Shown here piece by piece: positions 37,601-43,664 of a DNA stretch of 64,000 nt (the stretch's first letter is position 1; each line of letters begins with the position of its first letter). Source of the DNA: Variovorax sp. V213 (GTDB lineage Bacteria; Pseudomonadota; Gammaproteobacteria; Burkholderiales; Burkholderiaceae_C); contig NZ_AP028664.1 in the NCBI RefSeq assembly GCF_041154455.1, forward strand, positions 2,419,001 to 2,483,000, given 5' to 3'. The notes beneath the pieces were generated by a model. That model saw only the letters and a program-made list of their open reading frames with translations. It was not told the origin of the DNA and did not search any database. The position numbers and the translations under genes were made by a program.

Positions 37601-39303
37601 GTGGCCACCACCTGCAGCGTGCCGTCGCTCGCAGTGGTCTTCTCGAGCGTCGAGCCGTCCTTGTTGAAGGTCTTGACCGTGGTGGGCACACCGGCCACGA
37701 CCAGTTCCTGGCCCGGCTTGAGCGCCTTGCCGTAGTCCACGTCGGGGTTCAGCGCCAGCAGCTGCTCGGGCTTCAGGCCCGCGGCCTTGGCCACCTCGAG
37801 GTAGCCTTCGTAGTCGCCCACGGGGCGGGTGACCTCTGCGCCGGTCAGCGAGGTGGTGGTGTCGGTGCGCAGGCCGTGCTCGTCGACCACGCTCACCGTG
37901 CGCGTGCCCGCGCCGCCGTCGATGGTGGTGGTGACCGTGTCACCGGTCTTCGCGTCCTTCGTCGTCTGGCTGTAGCGCCCGTTGCCCTCCTCCTTCGCGT
38001 CGACGGTCTTCTGGCCGCACGGCGCCTTCGGGTCCGCGAGACTGCCCTTCACCGAAAGGGTGTCCTGTTTCGCGTCACGACTGTAGGTCAGCGAGGCGTC
38101 GCCGCGCTGGATGGTGGTGGCCTGCACGCCGTCCTTCGGCGCGGCCGTGGTGATCTTGACGCCCGCCGCGTTGGCTTCGGACATCACCTGGTCGACGCGC
38201 ATCTTGCGATCGCTTGCGATCTGCTCCACGCTCTTTCCGTCCGCGATGTCCGTAAGCGTCTTCTTCACCTGCGGCGTGACGACCGGCTCGGGCGCCTTGA
38301 GGAAGGTGTTGAATGGCGACGTCGCGTTCGTGCCGGTGCCAGACGAGATGGTGGACGACGGTACGAGCAGGCTGCTGCTGGTGGTGCCCGTGCTGCCGGA
38401 GGTCAGCGTGGGAGTGAACAGCAGGCCGTTGTTGGCAGCCGGGTTGGCAGTGGCCTTCGGCGAGACCTGCAGCAGCTGCGTGAGCGGCGTTTGCAGAGGA
38501 TCGTCGGTGGCCGAGGCCGCCAGCCCCTCGGTGCCGGCCGGCGCAGGCGGATCGCCCCAGAACTCGGTGTTCGCCTCTTCGCCGATCTCGCTGCCGAACT
38601 TCTTCGTCGCGGCATCCGCCTCGCCGCGCAGCGTCTTGGCCTTTTCCTCGGCCTTGTCGAGCGCCGTACGCTCCTTGTCGGTGATGGTGGCCGACGGGCG
38701 GCCCGGCGTGGGCGTCAGCTCGACAACCTTGGCCTCCGCGTCCTGCGCCTTGCTCTCCTTCTCCTGCGAGTCGAGATAGAGTTTTGAAAAGTCGCTGGTT
38801 TTCTGCGCATCGTTGCGCTCGGTCTTCGCGTCCTGCACCTTCTTGTCGGTGGCCGCGGAGGCCTTGGCATCCGAGCTCTTCGTTTCCTCCCGCTTCTGCT
38901 TGACCTCGGCCTTGAGCAGCGCAGCGTTCTTGTCCTTCAGGTTGGTGTCGGCACTGGCGTCCTTGGCGCGCGCATCTTCCAGCTTGGCGTCCTGCTGCGC
39001 CTTCTTGGCTTTGTTGGCCTCGGCCAGGTCCTTGGTCTTCTGCGCCTTTTCCGCCATGGCTTCGGCGTGTTCCCTGGCTTGCTGGGCCTTTTTCTGCGCC
39101 TCGATGGCGCGCTTGCGGGCCTCCTCGGCCTGGCGCTGCGCCTCGCGCAGCTTCTCGAGGAGCGCCTCCAGCTGGCGCTGCAGCTCCCGCGCGCGGGCCG
39201 CGGCGTCCGACTCGGCCGAACTCGCAGGCTGCTGCGCCGTGTTCACTGGGTTGGGTACGTTCACCGGCACGCGTACGCTGCCTCCACCATCGGCAATCAA
39301 CAT
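25627..39303 (-). CDS. Giant multidomain protein linked to the type III secretion operon; candidate effector
   Basis: A single open frame of 4558 residues, with GAAAGGA before the ATG at 39303, only 34 bases after sctU. Rough plan: residues 1-25 polar, Ser/Asn/Pro-rich; 25-250 Lys/Glu/Ala coiled coil; 295-335 Ser/Thr linker; 500-530 LysM-like; 700-1230 helical; 1228-1510 Gly/Ala-rich, partly hydrophobic; about 1690-1900 unknown module; 1985-1989 HELAH zincin motif; 2255-2370 unknown, faintly ADP-ribosyltransferase-like; 2395-2620 first D-glutamate cyclase-like (DUF4392) domain; 2683-2900 Asp/Glu racemase; 3040-3290 second cyclase-like domain; 3350-3540 unknown; 3600-4300 helical; 4303-4415 hydrophobic Gly/Ala-rich; then a soluble tail. 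No export signal of the Sec type. Position in the operon makes it the likely secreted substrate; that is inference. I do not recognise a named effector family. Confidence 0.85.
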   Translation of the reverse strand: MLIADGGGSVRVPVNVPNPVNTAQQPASSAESDAAARARELQRQLEALLEKLREAQRQAEEARKRAIEAQKKAQQAREHAEAMAEKAQKTKDLAEANKAKKAQQDAKLEDARAKDASADTNLKDKNAALLKAEVKQKREETKSSDAKASAATDKKVQDAKTERNDAQKTSDFSKLYLDSQEKESKAQDAEAKVVELTPTPGRPSATITDKERTALDKAEEKAKTLRGEADAATKKFGSEIGEEANTEFWGDPPAPAGTEGLAASATDDPLQTPLTQLLQVSPKATANPAANNGLLFTPTLTSGSTGTTSSSLLVPSSTISSGTGTNATSPFNTFLKAPEPVVTPQVKKTLTDIADGKSVEQIASDRKMRVDQVMSEANAAGVKITTAAPKDGVQATTIQRGDASLTYSRDAKQDTLSVKGSLADPKAPCGQKTVDAKEEGNGRYSQTTKDAKTGDTVTTTIDGGAGTRTVSVVDEHGLRTDTTTSLTGAEVTRPVGDYEGYLEVAKAAGLKPEQLLALNPDVDYGKALKPGQELVVAGVPTTVKTFNKDGSTLEKTTASDGTLQVVATSASGRRTVLMGEPDAKDGPGEGVRKSIFDDKKSVAETAKAMGMTEDEVLAALPEGTVDVSKPSADNGHIETRTIYDPATNRLVVERNDLNHGGGSREDIDDKTKYTVMQKDPKTGKSERVEVSGGLGYLQHQAEDKAKYADSYGQQISNLDKTIHLYKRLGEPVTDLVEQRKLLVSQQTDARGEATIANTKATAALTKQQQVTIDEQARVAYQNVAYARPGSKDQAEAIKALDDRLDLLDHVDRLVDVADKDVDLAKAGADQVKKQDAKTQADADLETEFQKWKRTWLWNGLDEKEIQKREAQGATPPGPMYRNDEEENKAAWKAFVQQQEMMDEHGEKYLTDAGRPARDAWLNRNKASDAALDSGIRYDKASIASGGANTHLTQGELDRLQQKKDAWADANPTLLPENFKDQEKIDTLAKTLADGKISDLEVGENKKHSEYLKTMSAPDRADPEALKKAEDKYTEDNREATTKLKGQIKDISEQHLRDKALAVDNYITQWGERNPKIQKELDRLGTGNDQRNLRPDYRSQQTHKLLSASDQGKELQSAIDLRYALTDQLLKIGDKDDERLEKDLEGIKKGIEGHTWVRDVWGSMAGDSAEDAKNYTQEQRDDLRKLRDDLSAGRISVSEYARRENEFMDTYDVESDKMADRVRDSDGTWSVVDDAVRMTVTAAAGIAATIASGGNVAVGFGAAMAVSALWDTTGDVVAAAQGRDIYADGHTSLWTLEAKALTGNASWDDVKFTLKDEVVDAATNAVTATGVGAGIKTSASVSAKLLANGTMVGSKGTLNLAGRAVVGARAGVTSQAIDGTGRVAVEIGRVGLDGKLGTEEGNKRIGATFVSSAAGLVTAPLTGGVSGAIPLWKAVSPAAQAQAQASGIPVKQQLTYFGLGAQFLNDGAAGLGTGDLISLANEGRHMNRGEFIAASLQVIPGTLNNVALHPAMAARARSQAQAAQNAAPARTLHDELVVTELTLPHLVNEDSLLPAQVSDAMAPGGRVELHVAADRPDGPLPRNGEAPDIDPDQSAVIHERLRSAGFDQIRIERNPDAPAGDPSFIVHATKEGGEIQTDGVVPLLSRTVPTEPEGQDSSNTADAPDGSNGPDGPNNNDGSDYALPPPGSSLHTVSWNGTLKAILQSGGTLRNTAFYLHATPYDENTGMALNAADGGLPRAVDGETPAQRKAAYAGADSPEALAALPPARYTTLKEAMDAAQVGNGDRGHDNIALVYEPKLGADGRVPPEAVLATVHLDKTGDGPATLRDVTQNPRSDIAATVALRVSYPVVQAATRASGLILPGSAARDNFLHVPDDATVYYVDKSKRVTQIPANDPRVAQALERAQQARARLLALPSHEQGLDLDSLQAWREQSGMKPVDLRVVGPGQLPEGQGIYHRRDGVALVLRDPAIESRHGTAPTLRTAAHELAHGNEDQRNVFVLRDHQDMNTLRPTYVIEPMSGFLRFDPAQKRTTGLALEEAYAEHKAQQFDEALFGPKSGDESFDGQLGRYRLEDGKSLDHGAYTAVTLDAMLRMNPEIGALMERARFSSAAREQLISVLGEKLDAFYAHRGEDLSTRSHQDWAEQLYDAVRHNRSMPAAAGEGPAPEGPVTLNSRPVQRAASAGDDGLPLKPSAFGTDGDWMAAALHLEDTIAQQREAGQAGKLPPGMILSDADKAVTRALLKNPAPESQECFVVSARPPSKGIFGGDDVRAKRKEVFDTIEKAQDAVSKRNDGAWIYRVAPEGGIGEMTRVGKARSHNILGAFYVNKDKSVFPVGIANPQFDRWDFTATAPTGHPHVYNAALTMPVGRPAEGIFRQGGIEEGADAATAAIDRAVAEGRAPRVMIAAGYTIENGRAETSGPGGAAVAGKAARLYAGQMHGVDAQVTYVAAGRRQRKVLQAALEALGERKGEHYEIVSFNARGKRAEWRSASLLRRHQPDLLMGFDVPGRTEKGEYHNSHGHAIGYHTAARDQLFIDATRNDRITTVAGFDLGNEVGGGHPDVHTRVQPAPNGTPIASIVTADVAMTGGRTNWVGYAFGTEVLRRAGALSAVPDERAVRGMVMGMMKAGGVDSETRSRVPFEVDSRGRTSGVGGMSPDVEAAVAAMLRVRAEKIQMAPPIDLRGVRLRLGVFDSGSGGIIAAAEIKRVVEETTGARVDLVMVGDHGAGTYGGKPKKAIADHTLLGLQTLDKLGVDLIVMACNTACTSGKGDYARNIKAPVIDLIDSTRAFHKGLVKDGERVVAFSTQKTAELPLLSDPSVDGVYTDKNVVPVGGTDNKGNLDVASLVNRFMADPMNKEMRVLMQEAANHYVRKILKADPDVTTISWCCTHYPEMEPFFTKALADPAIRPQENARPIKMVNPMSNQALEAIKVAQKLPPGTGTGPSRAIGITTAVEDKTTSIKPPEQKQVDQKEVLDTLHIALQRDDVTLVPLKELGEDVDVELAQRLLDQDEAGDPIDALQAFDPSGRGFPIHVPGGAYAAAKMLGDAGKIAVVAGFPIRTAAGRVAPESDSTKGAAVLAAGLAKLGKDTTCITIPANVKPLKAALAVLGRDDIDVRAFGLKIGPHAEGEALRMLRALDPDAIISVEAPGRDAKGEYWSSTGERVTDHVAALDEFFYAARTINEGRADGAKIRQLAVLDVGNEVGGGNVDKRVRRAPDGQRIASEVTVDQLVTAGVGSWGADATLAALEVHHNRTDLLPSADEVRRVMRAITREGGVDSQSRTGIDHAAGYDPTVHVGVAELYRQAALEVKADGGPDTGGVAPPKGGTPKPGGPRPAEPQSAAFRGDEWPAVHARLTSGGFGNENIYVYRVKGQPDLYADPAATADLTAQQINGAGRVAQGTSTVRWYGNSTPGRGVGGLMPRREMGAKFGLEPKGDKETVYRIKNRETADITFQTEKPTAEQRADPNLLIRSRKVRPPREATPQPVEDWFIVSNQSPTRTNAANGLRNVTRGNDEFKLGVVEKTHGPATGWSTGKVIKRQITLGLVAAVGISGLNLVSPIDTGHDVPSGVVGLPRNPIASSTPHAHDTPSFRATPEAFSVPAEVTLGMAWHQQGQADLLARQPGADPASAKALQDTADSRWGAFSAEMLKTIRNDVQQGANPVAAANRQRAQLLSMGRLDVHSDNAVRGALRDSGLLKGATADVEAQMDYAKLVADHPAFINDKSRELARTDPAAFAAASLIAIGPDGAAFNTAVKNNAAMLGRLHSEAVVKERLADGDVAGAAKEARLRLDVSATPAERDKAAATLLPLFKPERTRALDLLAGMQMQDVGDYLAQYRDAPPEIAQPMAQGMLELLQKNLPRPSDDLSSMSQFDHLVEGLSIMAEAADARTPTSAFSERFAAELMKGRFADRPEFVVTLQRGVERAVEQGGAKLPVELANALEKHGHGDMRDSVLAGIDKGLQAQNKHLGEAIGNLRGTAGYNATGASMAFYVANFSDGTPQGVANAIAQYRRVNPEVAGKVDDATRVIGEWGRTLHQTQESLNGLRVGAKGSEAEQGLEGTVVKVYDSDDVKLAISQSPQVRQELLSRASQGVPDPRTMTEYLINPVMFVTRHVSGTTRMVWSMLADAQFNGMVNEPVRFAARWDAFKLKTERMANVLGLNANEVRQGTALVDKYVGLVQKVDPDLSDAARINAYARLGGELDGELQKLLGVGAKTINNATNANTAFGQALRWVANAGFVTHNISTEITNFRPMADGVQDYTQWYHRIYAPTQAFFMAKPYTTLMAERSLAGNRVIDGAAADIEGKMAWKYVFGLGTAGVGAADLSLAFGQKDTVPAWVTYTNVGMGVGGLVDGGVGLVNVTGTALTRAGAVELGSLLAIPAEAATIGGLAVAVFTGIKQFYNIAHHYDQVDAREMQRDPALRNVLKDSGFSDAQTRAMLDCTHEGVSPMVAWNALMKSEGKTVDEGLQLLRDRLAKDGPQGIPAAEWTRVMHGLTDRRMNDNDGSFPANDPNSAQAGQIVVREMPTRGGTVTSKSMVLPQSIEGLENYAREAWNLRV
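29434..30201 (-). other. Second D-glutamate cyclase-like (DUF4392) domain of the giant protein
   Basis: Residues about 3040-3290. Order of motifs follows mammalian D-glutamate cyclase (DGLUCY): VVAGFP, then a DSTKGAAVLAAGLAKLG segment, EAPGRDAKGEYW (Glu3145, Arg3149), LDVGNEVGGGNV (Asp3197), SEVTVDQLVTAGVGSWGADA and EGGVDSQSRTG near the end. The conserved Glu-x-x-Gly-Arg and Gly-Asn-Glu cores are intact, so the domain could be active. The family enzyme interconverts D-glutamate and 5-oxo-D-proline. Confidence 0.75.
30604..31257 (-). other. Aspartate/glutamate racemase domain of the giant protein
   Basis: Residues about 2683-2900. It has the MurI signatures in order: LGVFDSGSGG (Asp2691), a GTYGGKPKKAI segment, VMACNTACTS (Cys2759) and WCCTHYP (Cys2886, His2888). 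Both catalytic cysteines and the Asp and His that assist them are present, so glutamate or aspartate racemisation is plausible. A stand-alone MurI makes D-glutamate for peptidoglycan; here the fold is inside a giant protein between two cyclase-like domains. Confidence 0.82.
31444..32121 (-). other. First D-glutamate cyclase-like (DUF4392) domain of the giant protein
   Basis: Residues about 2395-2620, immediately before the racemase domain. Motifs parallel the second copy: VMIAAGYTI, ETSGPGGAAVAGKAARLY, FDVPGRTEKGEYHNS (Asp2504, Arg2508), FDLGNEVGGGHPD (Asp2549), IVTADVAMTGGRTNWVGYA and KAGGVDSETRS. The Glu of the ExxGR motif is Asp here, so activity or substrate may differ from the second copy. 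Confidence 0.72.
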
Positions 39304-39337
39304 GGCTGGTTCCTTTCGATCGTCGGTTTATCGAGAT

Positions 39338-40369
39338 TCATTCGCTGCCTTGCGCCCAGCGCAGCAGCTTTGCCACCGGCGCATAGAGAGCGCGCGGGAT
39401 CGGCTGGTCTTCGGGCACTTCGTCGTAGATGCGCTCGGCCAGCGCGGGCTCGAATTCGGTCGGTATCAATCCTTCGCTCGCGAAGCGCCGGATCTGTGCG
39501 GCGACCTCGCCCTCGCCGCGCGCGATCACGCGCGGCAGGTCGGTCTCGCCGAGGTATTGCAAGGCGACGGCCACGCGCGGCGAATGAATCACCGCCGATG
39601 CCGCGCGCACCCGGTCGTTGAGGCTCGCGTACACCGCCTCGAAATGGGCCGAGCGGCGACGCGAGCGGTTGATGGGGTCACCCTCCATCTCCTTGTGTTC
39701 CTGGCGGATCTCCTCGATGGACATGCGCTGCTTCTTCATGAACTCGTGGTGTTCGTGCGCGTAGTCGACCATGGCCATCACGACGTAGATCACCACCGCC
39801 CAGCCAAAGGCAACCAGCACCATGTGCGCCGCGGCCGTCATGATTCCCTCGGGCCGCGCATAGCCCAGCTTCAGCGCCGTATCGACGAAGCCGCGCACCA
39901 CCACGAACATCAGCACGGCAAGCAACGCAGTCTTGGTGCACATCTTCAGCAGGTTGATGAGGCTGCGCGTCGAGAAGATGCGCGCCAGGCCCTCGGCCGG
40001 GTTCATGCGGTTCACGTCGGGCTTCAGGCGCTCCCAGGCTGCCACGCCGCCCACCTGGAACAGCGAGCCCACGATGCCCGCCGCGGCGGCAATGGCCATG
40101 ATCGGCAGCGTGCCCCACACCAGCGTCTCGCCGGTGTGCAGCAGCAGTTCGACAAAGCGGTCGTCGGGCGCCGTCAGCAGGGTGGTGCTGGTCGCGTGCA
40201 GCCACAGCTCGCGCAGCAGGTTGTAGATGAGTTGCCCGCCCAGCCACAGGGACACCACGACCACCACGAACACCACGGTCGAGGCCACGTCGGTGCTGAA
40301 CACCACCTCGCCGCGCTTGCGCGCATCGCGCAGGCGCTTGGCGGTAGGGTCCTGGTCTTTCTCTGCCAT
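39338..40369 (-). CDS. sctU: SctU: type III export-apparatus switch protein (non-canonical)
   Basis: 343 residues of the FlhB/YscU family. Four membrane helices occupy residues about 30-215, followed by the cytoplasmic SctUc domain with RRRSAHFEAV, LGETDLPRVIARGEGE and IPRALYAPVAKLLRW. In almost all homologues the cytoplasmic domain self-cleaves between N and P of an NPTH motif. Here the aligned positions (residues 262-265) read HSPR, in SAVIHSPRVAVALQY, so normal self-cleavage appears impossible. The gene ends the core operon; the giant gene starts 34 bases later, and sctT ends 10 bases upstream. Confidence 0.92.
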   Translation of the reverse strand: MAEKDQDPTAKRLRDARKRGEVVFSTDVASTVVFVVVVVSLWLGGQLIYNLLRELWLHATSTTLLTAPDDRFVELLLHTGETLVWGTLPIMAIAAAAGIVGSLFQVGGVAAWERLKPDVNRMNPAEGLARIFSTRSLINLLKMCTKTALLAVLMFVVVRGFVDTALKLGYARPEGIMTAAAHMVLVAFGWAVVIYVVMAMVDYAHEHHEFMKKQRMSIEEIRQEHKEMEGDPINRSRRRSAHFEAVYASLNDRVRAASAVIHSPRVAVALQYLGETDLPRVIARGEGEVAAQIRRFASEGLIPTEFEPALAERIYDEVPEDQPIPRALYAPVAKLLRWAQGSE

Positions 40370-40379
40370 GCTTCGCCCG

Positions 40380-41159
40380 CTACAGCGTGGACCGCAGGAA
40401 ATCGAGCACGCCGTTCTCGGGCCGCAGGAAGTCCTGCAGCGACTCGTACACGAAGAACAGGAACAGCAACATCATCAGATGGGCCAGCAGGCTCTTGAGC
40501 GGCTGCGCAAACACGAACACGTTGAGCTGCGGCGCCACCCGGCCCACCAGGCCCACGCCCAGTTCCACCAGCAGCAGCACCACGATGACGGGCGAGGCCA
40601 GCTTCACGATCCAGAGAAACAACGTGTCGCCCTGCCGGATCGCGAACTGCTCGAGCACCAGGCCCAGGTTGGGAAAGAAGGAGCCGACCGGCCAGATGCG
40701 GTAGGAGTCGACGATCACGCCCAGCATTGCGAGCAGCCCGCCGGCCGACACGAAGAGCGTGATGACCATCCAGCCCAGGAACTCGCTGGTCGCGCCGTTC
40801 TCGTGCCCCGCCACCGGATCGAAGAAGGAGGCGTTGCTGGAGCCGGTCTGGAAGTCGATCAGGTCGCCCACGCTCTGGATGGCCCAGATGAAGATACCGA
40901 AGCCCAGGCCGAGCAATACCCCGATCAGCGCCTCCTTGCCCGCGATGAACACCCAGGTGGCCATCGATGCGGCCGGCACCTCGCCCGCCACCGGCGACAT
41001 GAAAATCGCAAGCATCAGCAGGATGCCGTTGCGCACGGTGCCGGTGATCATGCCGCCCGACAGGAAAGGCACCACCGCAAAGATCGCGAACAGCCTCGGC
41101 AGCGTGAGCACCACCGCCGAGAAAAACTGCTCCATGTGGCCGAGTTCGAAGCTTTCCAT
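40380..41159 (-). CDS. sctT: SctT: type III export-apparatus membrane protein
   Basis: 259 residues from ATG 41159, of the FliR/YscT family. Six or so hydrophobic helices; characteristic stretches are LPRLFAIFAVVPFLSGG, IGVLLGLGFGIFIWAIQSVGDLIDFQ and the C-terminal FVYESLQDFL. SctT forms the export gate with SctR and SctS in the inner membrane. It lies 14 bases downstream of sctO and 10 bases upstream of sctU. In the Ysc order an sctP, Q, R and S would intervene between O and T; here they are absent or moved. Confidence 0.92.
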   Translation of the reverse strand: MESFELGHMEQFFSAVVLTLPRLFAIFAVVPFLSGGMITGTVRNGILLMLAIFMSPVAGEVPAASMATWVFIAGKEALIGVLLGLGFGIFIWAIQSVGDLIDFQTGSSNASFFDPVAGHENGATSEFLGWMVITLFVSAGGLLAMLGVIVDSYRIWPVGSFFPNLGLVLEQFAIRQGDTLFLWIVKLASPVIVVLLLVELGVGLVGRVAPQLNVFVFAQPLKSLLAHLMMLLFLFFVYESLQDFLRPENGVLDFLRSTL

Positions 41160-41173
41160 CGAATGCTCCGTAG

Positions 41174-41659
41174 CTAGGCCGGCCGGCGCATGGCCCAGGC
41201 CTGCGCGGTGCTCTCTTCGTTCGTGTCTTCGATCCGCAGCTCCTGAAGATGCAGGTGCTCGGCGCGCGCGCGCTGCTGCATCTGACGAGCCTTCTCGACC
41301 TCGCCGTGGGCGGCGCGCAGCTGGCGCCGGCTTTGCTCCAGCACCTGTTCGCGCTCGGTGTGTGCCCGCCCGGCCTGGGCCGCGGCCTCTCCGGCCTCTG
41401 CGATCTGCGCATCGAGCGCACCGCTCCATGCGCCCGCATGCCGGAACTCAGCCACGCTGAACTGGCCGCCCGAGAGCGCCCCCCGGGTGGCCTCCCAGTG
41501 CTGCAGCTTGTTCTGCACCTGCTGCTGCCGCAGAGCCTCGGCTTGCCTCAGTCGGGCCTGGCTCTCCTCGGCGGCCGCGCGGTCGCGCGCAACCACGCCC
41601 ATGGCGACGGTTTTCTGCCGCTCGCGCACGTCGGCCAGGAGCTTCCAGTCGCTGCTCAT
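41174..41659 (-). CDS. sctO: SctO: type III central stalk protein
   Basis: 161 residues from ATG 41659, predicted almost wholly as a helical hairpin: charged coiled coils (RERQKTVAMGVVARDRAAAE, then a second arm with EREQVLEQSRRQLRAAHGEV). This size, fold and position directly after sctN identify the FliJ/YscO family, which inserts into the ATPase ring and links it to SctV. Sequence conservation in the family is low, so the call rests on shape and synteny. The start overlaps the sctN stop by four bases. Confidence 0.75.
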   Translation of the reverse strand: MSSDWKLLADVRERQKTVAMGVVARDRAAAEESQARLRQAEALRQQQVQNKLQHWEATRGALSGGQFSVAEFRHAGAWSGALDAQIAEAGEAAAQAGRAHTEREQVLEQSRRQLRAAHGEVEKARQMQQRARAEHLHLQELRIEDTNEESTAQAWAMRRPA

Positions 41660-43032
41660 CCGGCGTGCTCCGTTCGCGGTGCGCCGCGCAGCAACGCCGC
41701 CAGCGATTGCTCGAAAGGAAGGCTGGTCTTCGGCGGCTGCGACAGGAAGTCGAGCATCGCGGGTCGCGCCCGGATCGCCTGGTCGGCCAGCGCATCGGTG
41801 CCCGGCCTGTATTCGCCGATCTGAACCAGCAGCTCCATCTCCTGGTACTTGGCCAGCAGGCTGCGAAAGTGCGCGGCCGCCGCGCAATGTTCGCGCGAAG
41901 CCACCAGCGGCATCACGCGGCTGATGCTGGCCAGCACGTCGATGGCCGGATAGCGGTTGGCCGCCGCGATCTTGCGCGACAGCACGATGTGGCCGTCGAG
42001 AATGGAGCGCACCTCTTCGGCGATCGGGTCGTTCTCTTCGTCGCCTTCGGTGAGCACCGAGTACACCGCGGTGATGGAACCGGTCTTGCCCTGTCCCGCA
42101 CGCTCCAGCAGCTGCGGCAGCATCGAAAAGATCGACGGCGGGTAGCTGCGGCGCGTCGGCGGCTCTCCGCTCGCGAGGCCGATCTCGCGCTGCGCGCGCG
42201 CAAAGCGCGTGAGCGAATCGACCAGCAGCAGCACCTTCTTGCCCTGGTCACGGAAGTGCTCGGCGATGGTGGTTGCCGCATAGGCCGATTTGATGCGCTC
42301 CATCGGCGGCCGGTCGGAGGTGGAGACCACCATCACCGTCTTGGCCAGCCCCTCGGGGCCGAGGTTGTGCTCGATGAACTCCTTCACCTCGCGTCCGCGC
42401 TCGCCGATCAGCGCGATCACGTTCACCTCGGCCGTCGAGCCGCGCGCCAGCATGCCGAGCAAGGTGCTCTTGCCCACGCCGGGCGGCGCGAATACGCCGA
42501 TGCGCTGGCCTTCGCCCAGCGTCAGCAGCGTGTCGACGGCGCGGATGCCGGTGGCCAGCGGCGCGTCGATCATGCGCCGCGCCAATGGGCTCACCGGCTC
42601 GCGGTGCACCGGCAGGCGCGTGTGCGTGGCAAGCGGGCCGAGGTCGTCGATGGGCTGACCCAGTGCGTCGAGCACGCGGCCCAGCAGGTTCGCGCCAACC
42701 GGGCATGCGTGGCCACGGCCGGTGGGCACCACCTCGGTCAGCGCCGAGATGCCGGTGATCGGACCCATCGGCGTGAGGATGGCCGTGTTGCCGCGAAAGC
42801 CCACCACTTCGGCCAGCAGCGGCGGCTCGCCGGGCGTGACCAGCTCGCACAACTCACCCACGTGGGCCTGGATGCCGGTGGCGTCGATCAGCATGCCAAC
42901 CGCCTTGCTGACCCGGCCGCGCATGGCCACCGGCGTGACATGCGCGAAAGCCGCTTCCAGCTCGGCCACGATGTCCAGCGCCGCGCCGGACATGCCGACG
43001 CCGCGCGGTGCCGCGGCTGGTCGTGCGCTCAT
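41656..43032 (-). CDS. sctN: SctN: type III secretion ATPase
   Basis: 458 residues. Walker A is GVFAPPGVGKSTLLGML and Walker B lies in KKVLLLVDSLTRFARAQREIG; the GERGREVKEFIEHNLG and YPPSIFSMLPQLLERAGQ segments are typical of the FliI/YscN branch rather than F1-beta. It forms the hexameric cytoplasmic ATPase that strips chaperones and unfolds cargo. Overlaps of four bases with both sctL and sctO indicate coupled translation. Confidence 0.97.
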   Translation of the reverse strand: MSARPAAAPRGVGMSGAALDIVAELEAAFAHVTPVAMRGRVSKAVGMLIDATGIQAHVGELCELVTPGEPPLLAEVVGFRGNTAILTPMGPITGISALTEVVPTGRGHACPVGANLLGRVLDALGQPIDDLGPLATHTRLPVHREPVSPLARRMIDAPLATGIRAVDTLLTLGEGQRIGVFAPPGVGKSTLLGMLARGSTAEVNVIALIGERGREVKEFIEHNLGPEGLAKTVMVVSTSDRPPMERIKSAYAATTIAEHFRDQGKKVLLLVDSLTRFARAQREIGLASGEPPTRRSYPPSIFSMLPQLLERAGQGKTGSITAVYSVLTEGDEENDPIAEEVRSILDGHIVLSRKIAAANRYPAIDVLASISRVMPLVASREHCAAAAHFRSLLAKYQEMELLVQIGEYRPGTDALADQAIRARPAMLDFLSQPPKTSLPFEQSLAALLRGAPRTEHAG

Positions 43033-43664
43033 TGAAGCCTCCCCGATGGCGGCATGCCGCCCTGTTCGACCGCGCGGCGAAAGGCCTCCAGCTGGGCGTC
43101 GACACCGATCTCCAGCACGCCGGTCGAGGTTTGCACCATGCAGGCACCGGGCGGCAGATCGGGATCTGGCGTGATGGTCATGGCCATGCTCCAGTTGGCA
43201 TCGCTGCGCAGCCGGTGCAGCGTCTCGCGCATGTTGGCTTCCTGCGCAGGCGCCACGCGCACCGTGATGAACGACTCCGCGCGCAGCAGTGCCTCCACGC
43301 GCACCAGGGCCGAGCGGAACAGCACTGCCGGATCGGCCTCGGCCAGGAATTGCCCCACCGCCTTGACGACGATCTGCGCCATTGACGTGCGCAGCGCGTG
43401 CAACTGCCGCTCGACGGCCATGCTTTCGGACACGAGCTGCGTGGCGTATTCCGCGCGGGCCTGTGCAAGCCCTTCGTCGTAGCCCTTGCGGCGGCTGGCT
43501 TCGGCGCCGTCCTCGGCTTGCTGGCCAATTCGCGCTGCCTCCTTGCGCGCGATGTCCACCACCGCCGCCGCATCGAGCAGCGCCGCGTATTCGTTCTCCT
43601 TCAGCACCTTGCGCTCGCTCAGTAGCTGCAGGTTGTCGGTGGTGATCAGAAAAGCCAGTCCCAT
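43029..43664 (-). CDS. sctL: SctL: type III ATPase regulator/stator
   Basis: 211 residues. N-terminal region with a long helix (EYAALLDAAAVVDIARKEAARIGQQAEDGAEASRR; Ala/Glu-rich, as in FliH/YscL) and a C-terminal globular part with DPDLPPGACMVQTSTGVLEIGV, the signature end of the family. It dimerises, binds SctN and connects it to the SctQ pods. The gene overlaps sctN by four bases and sctK by 19 bases. Confidence 0.87.
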   Translation of the reverse strand: MGLAFLITTDNLQLLSERKVLKENEYAALLDAAAVVDIARKEAARIGQQAEDGAEASRRKGYDEGLAQARAEYATQLVSESMAVERQLHALRTSMAQIVVKAVGQFLAEADPAVLFRSALVRVEALLRAESFITVRVAPAQEANMRETLHRLRSDANWSMAMTITPDPDLPPGACMVQTSTGVLEIGVDAQLEAFRRAVEQGGMPPSGRLQ

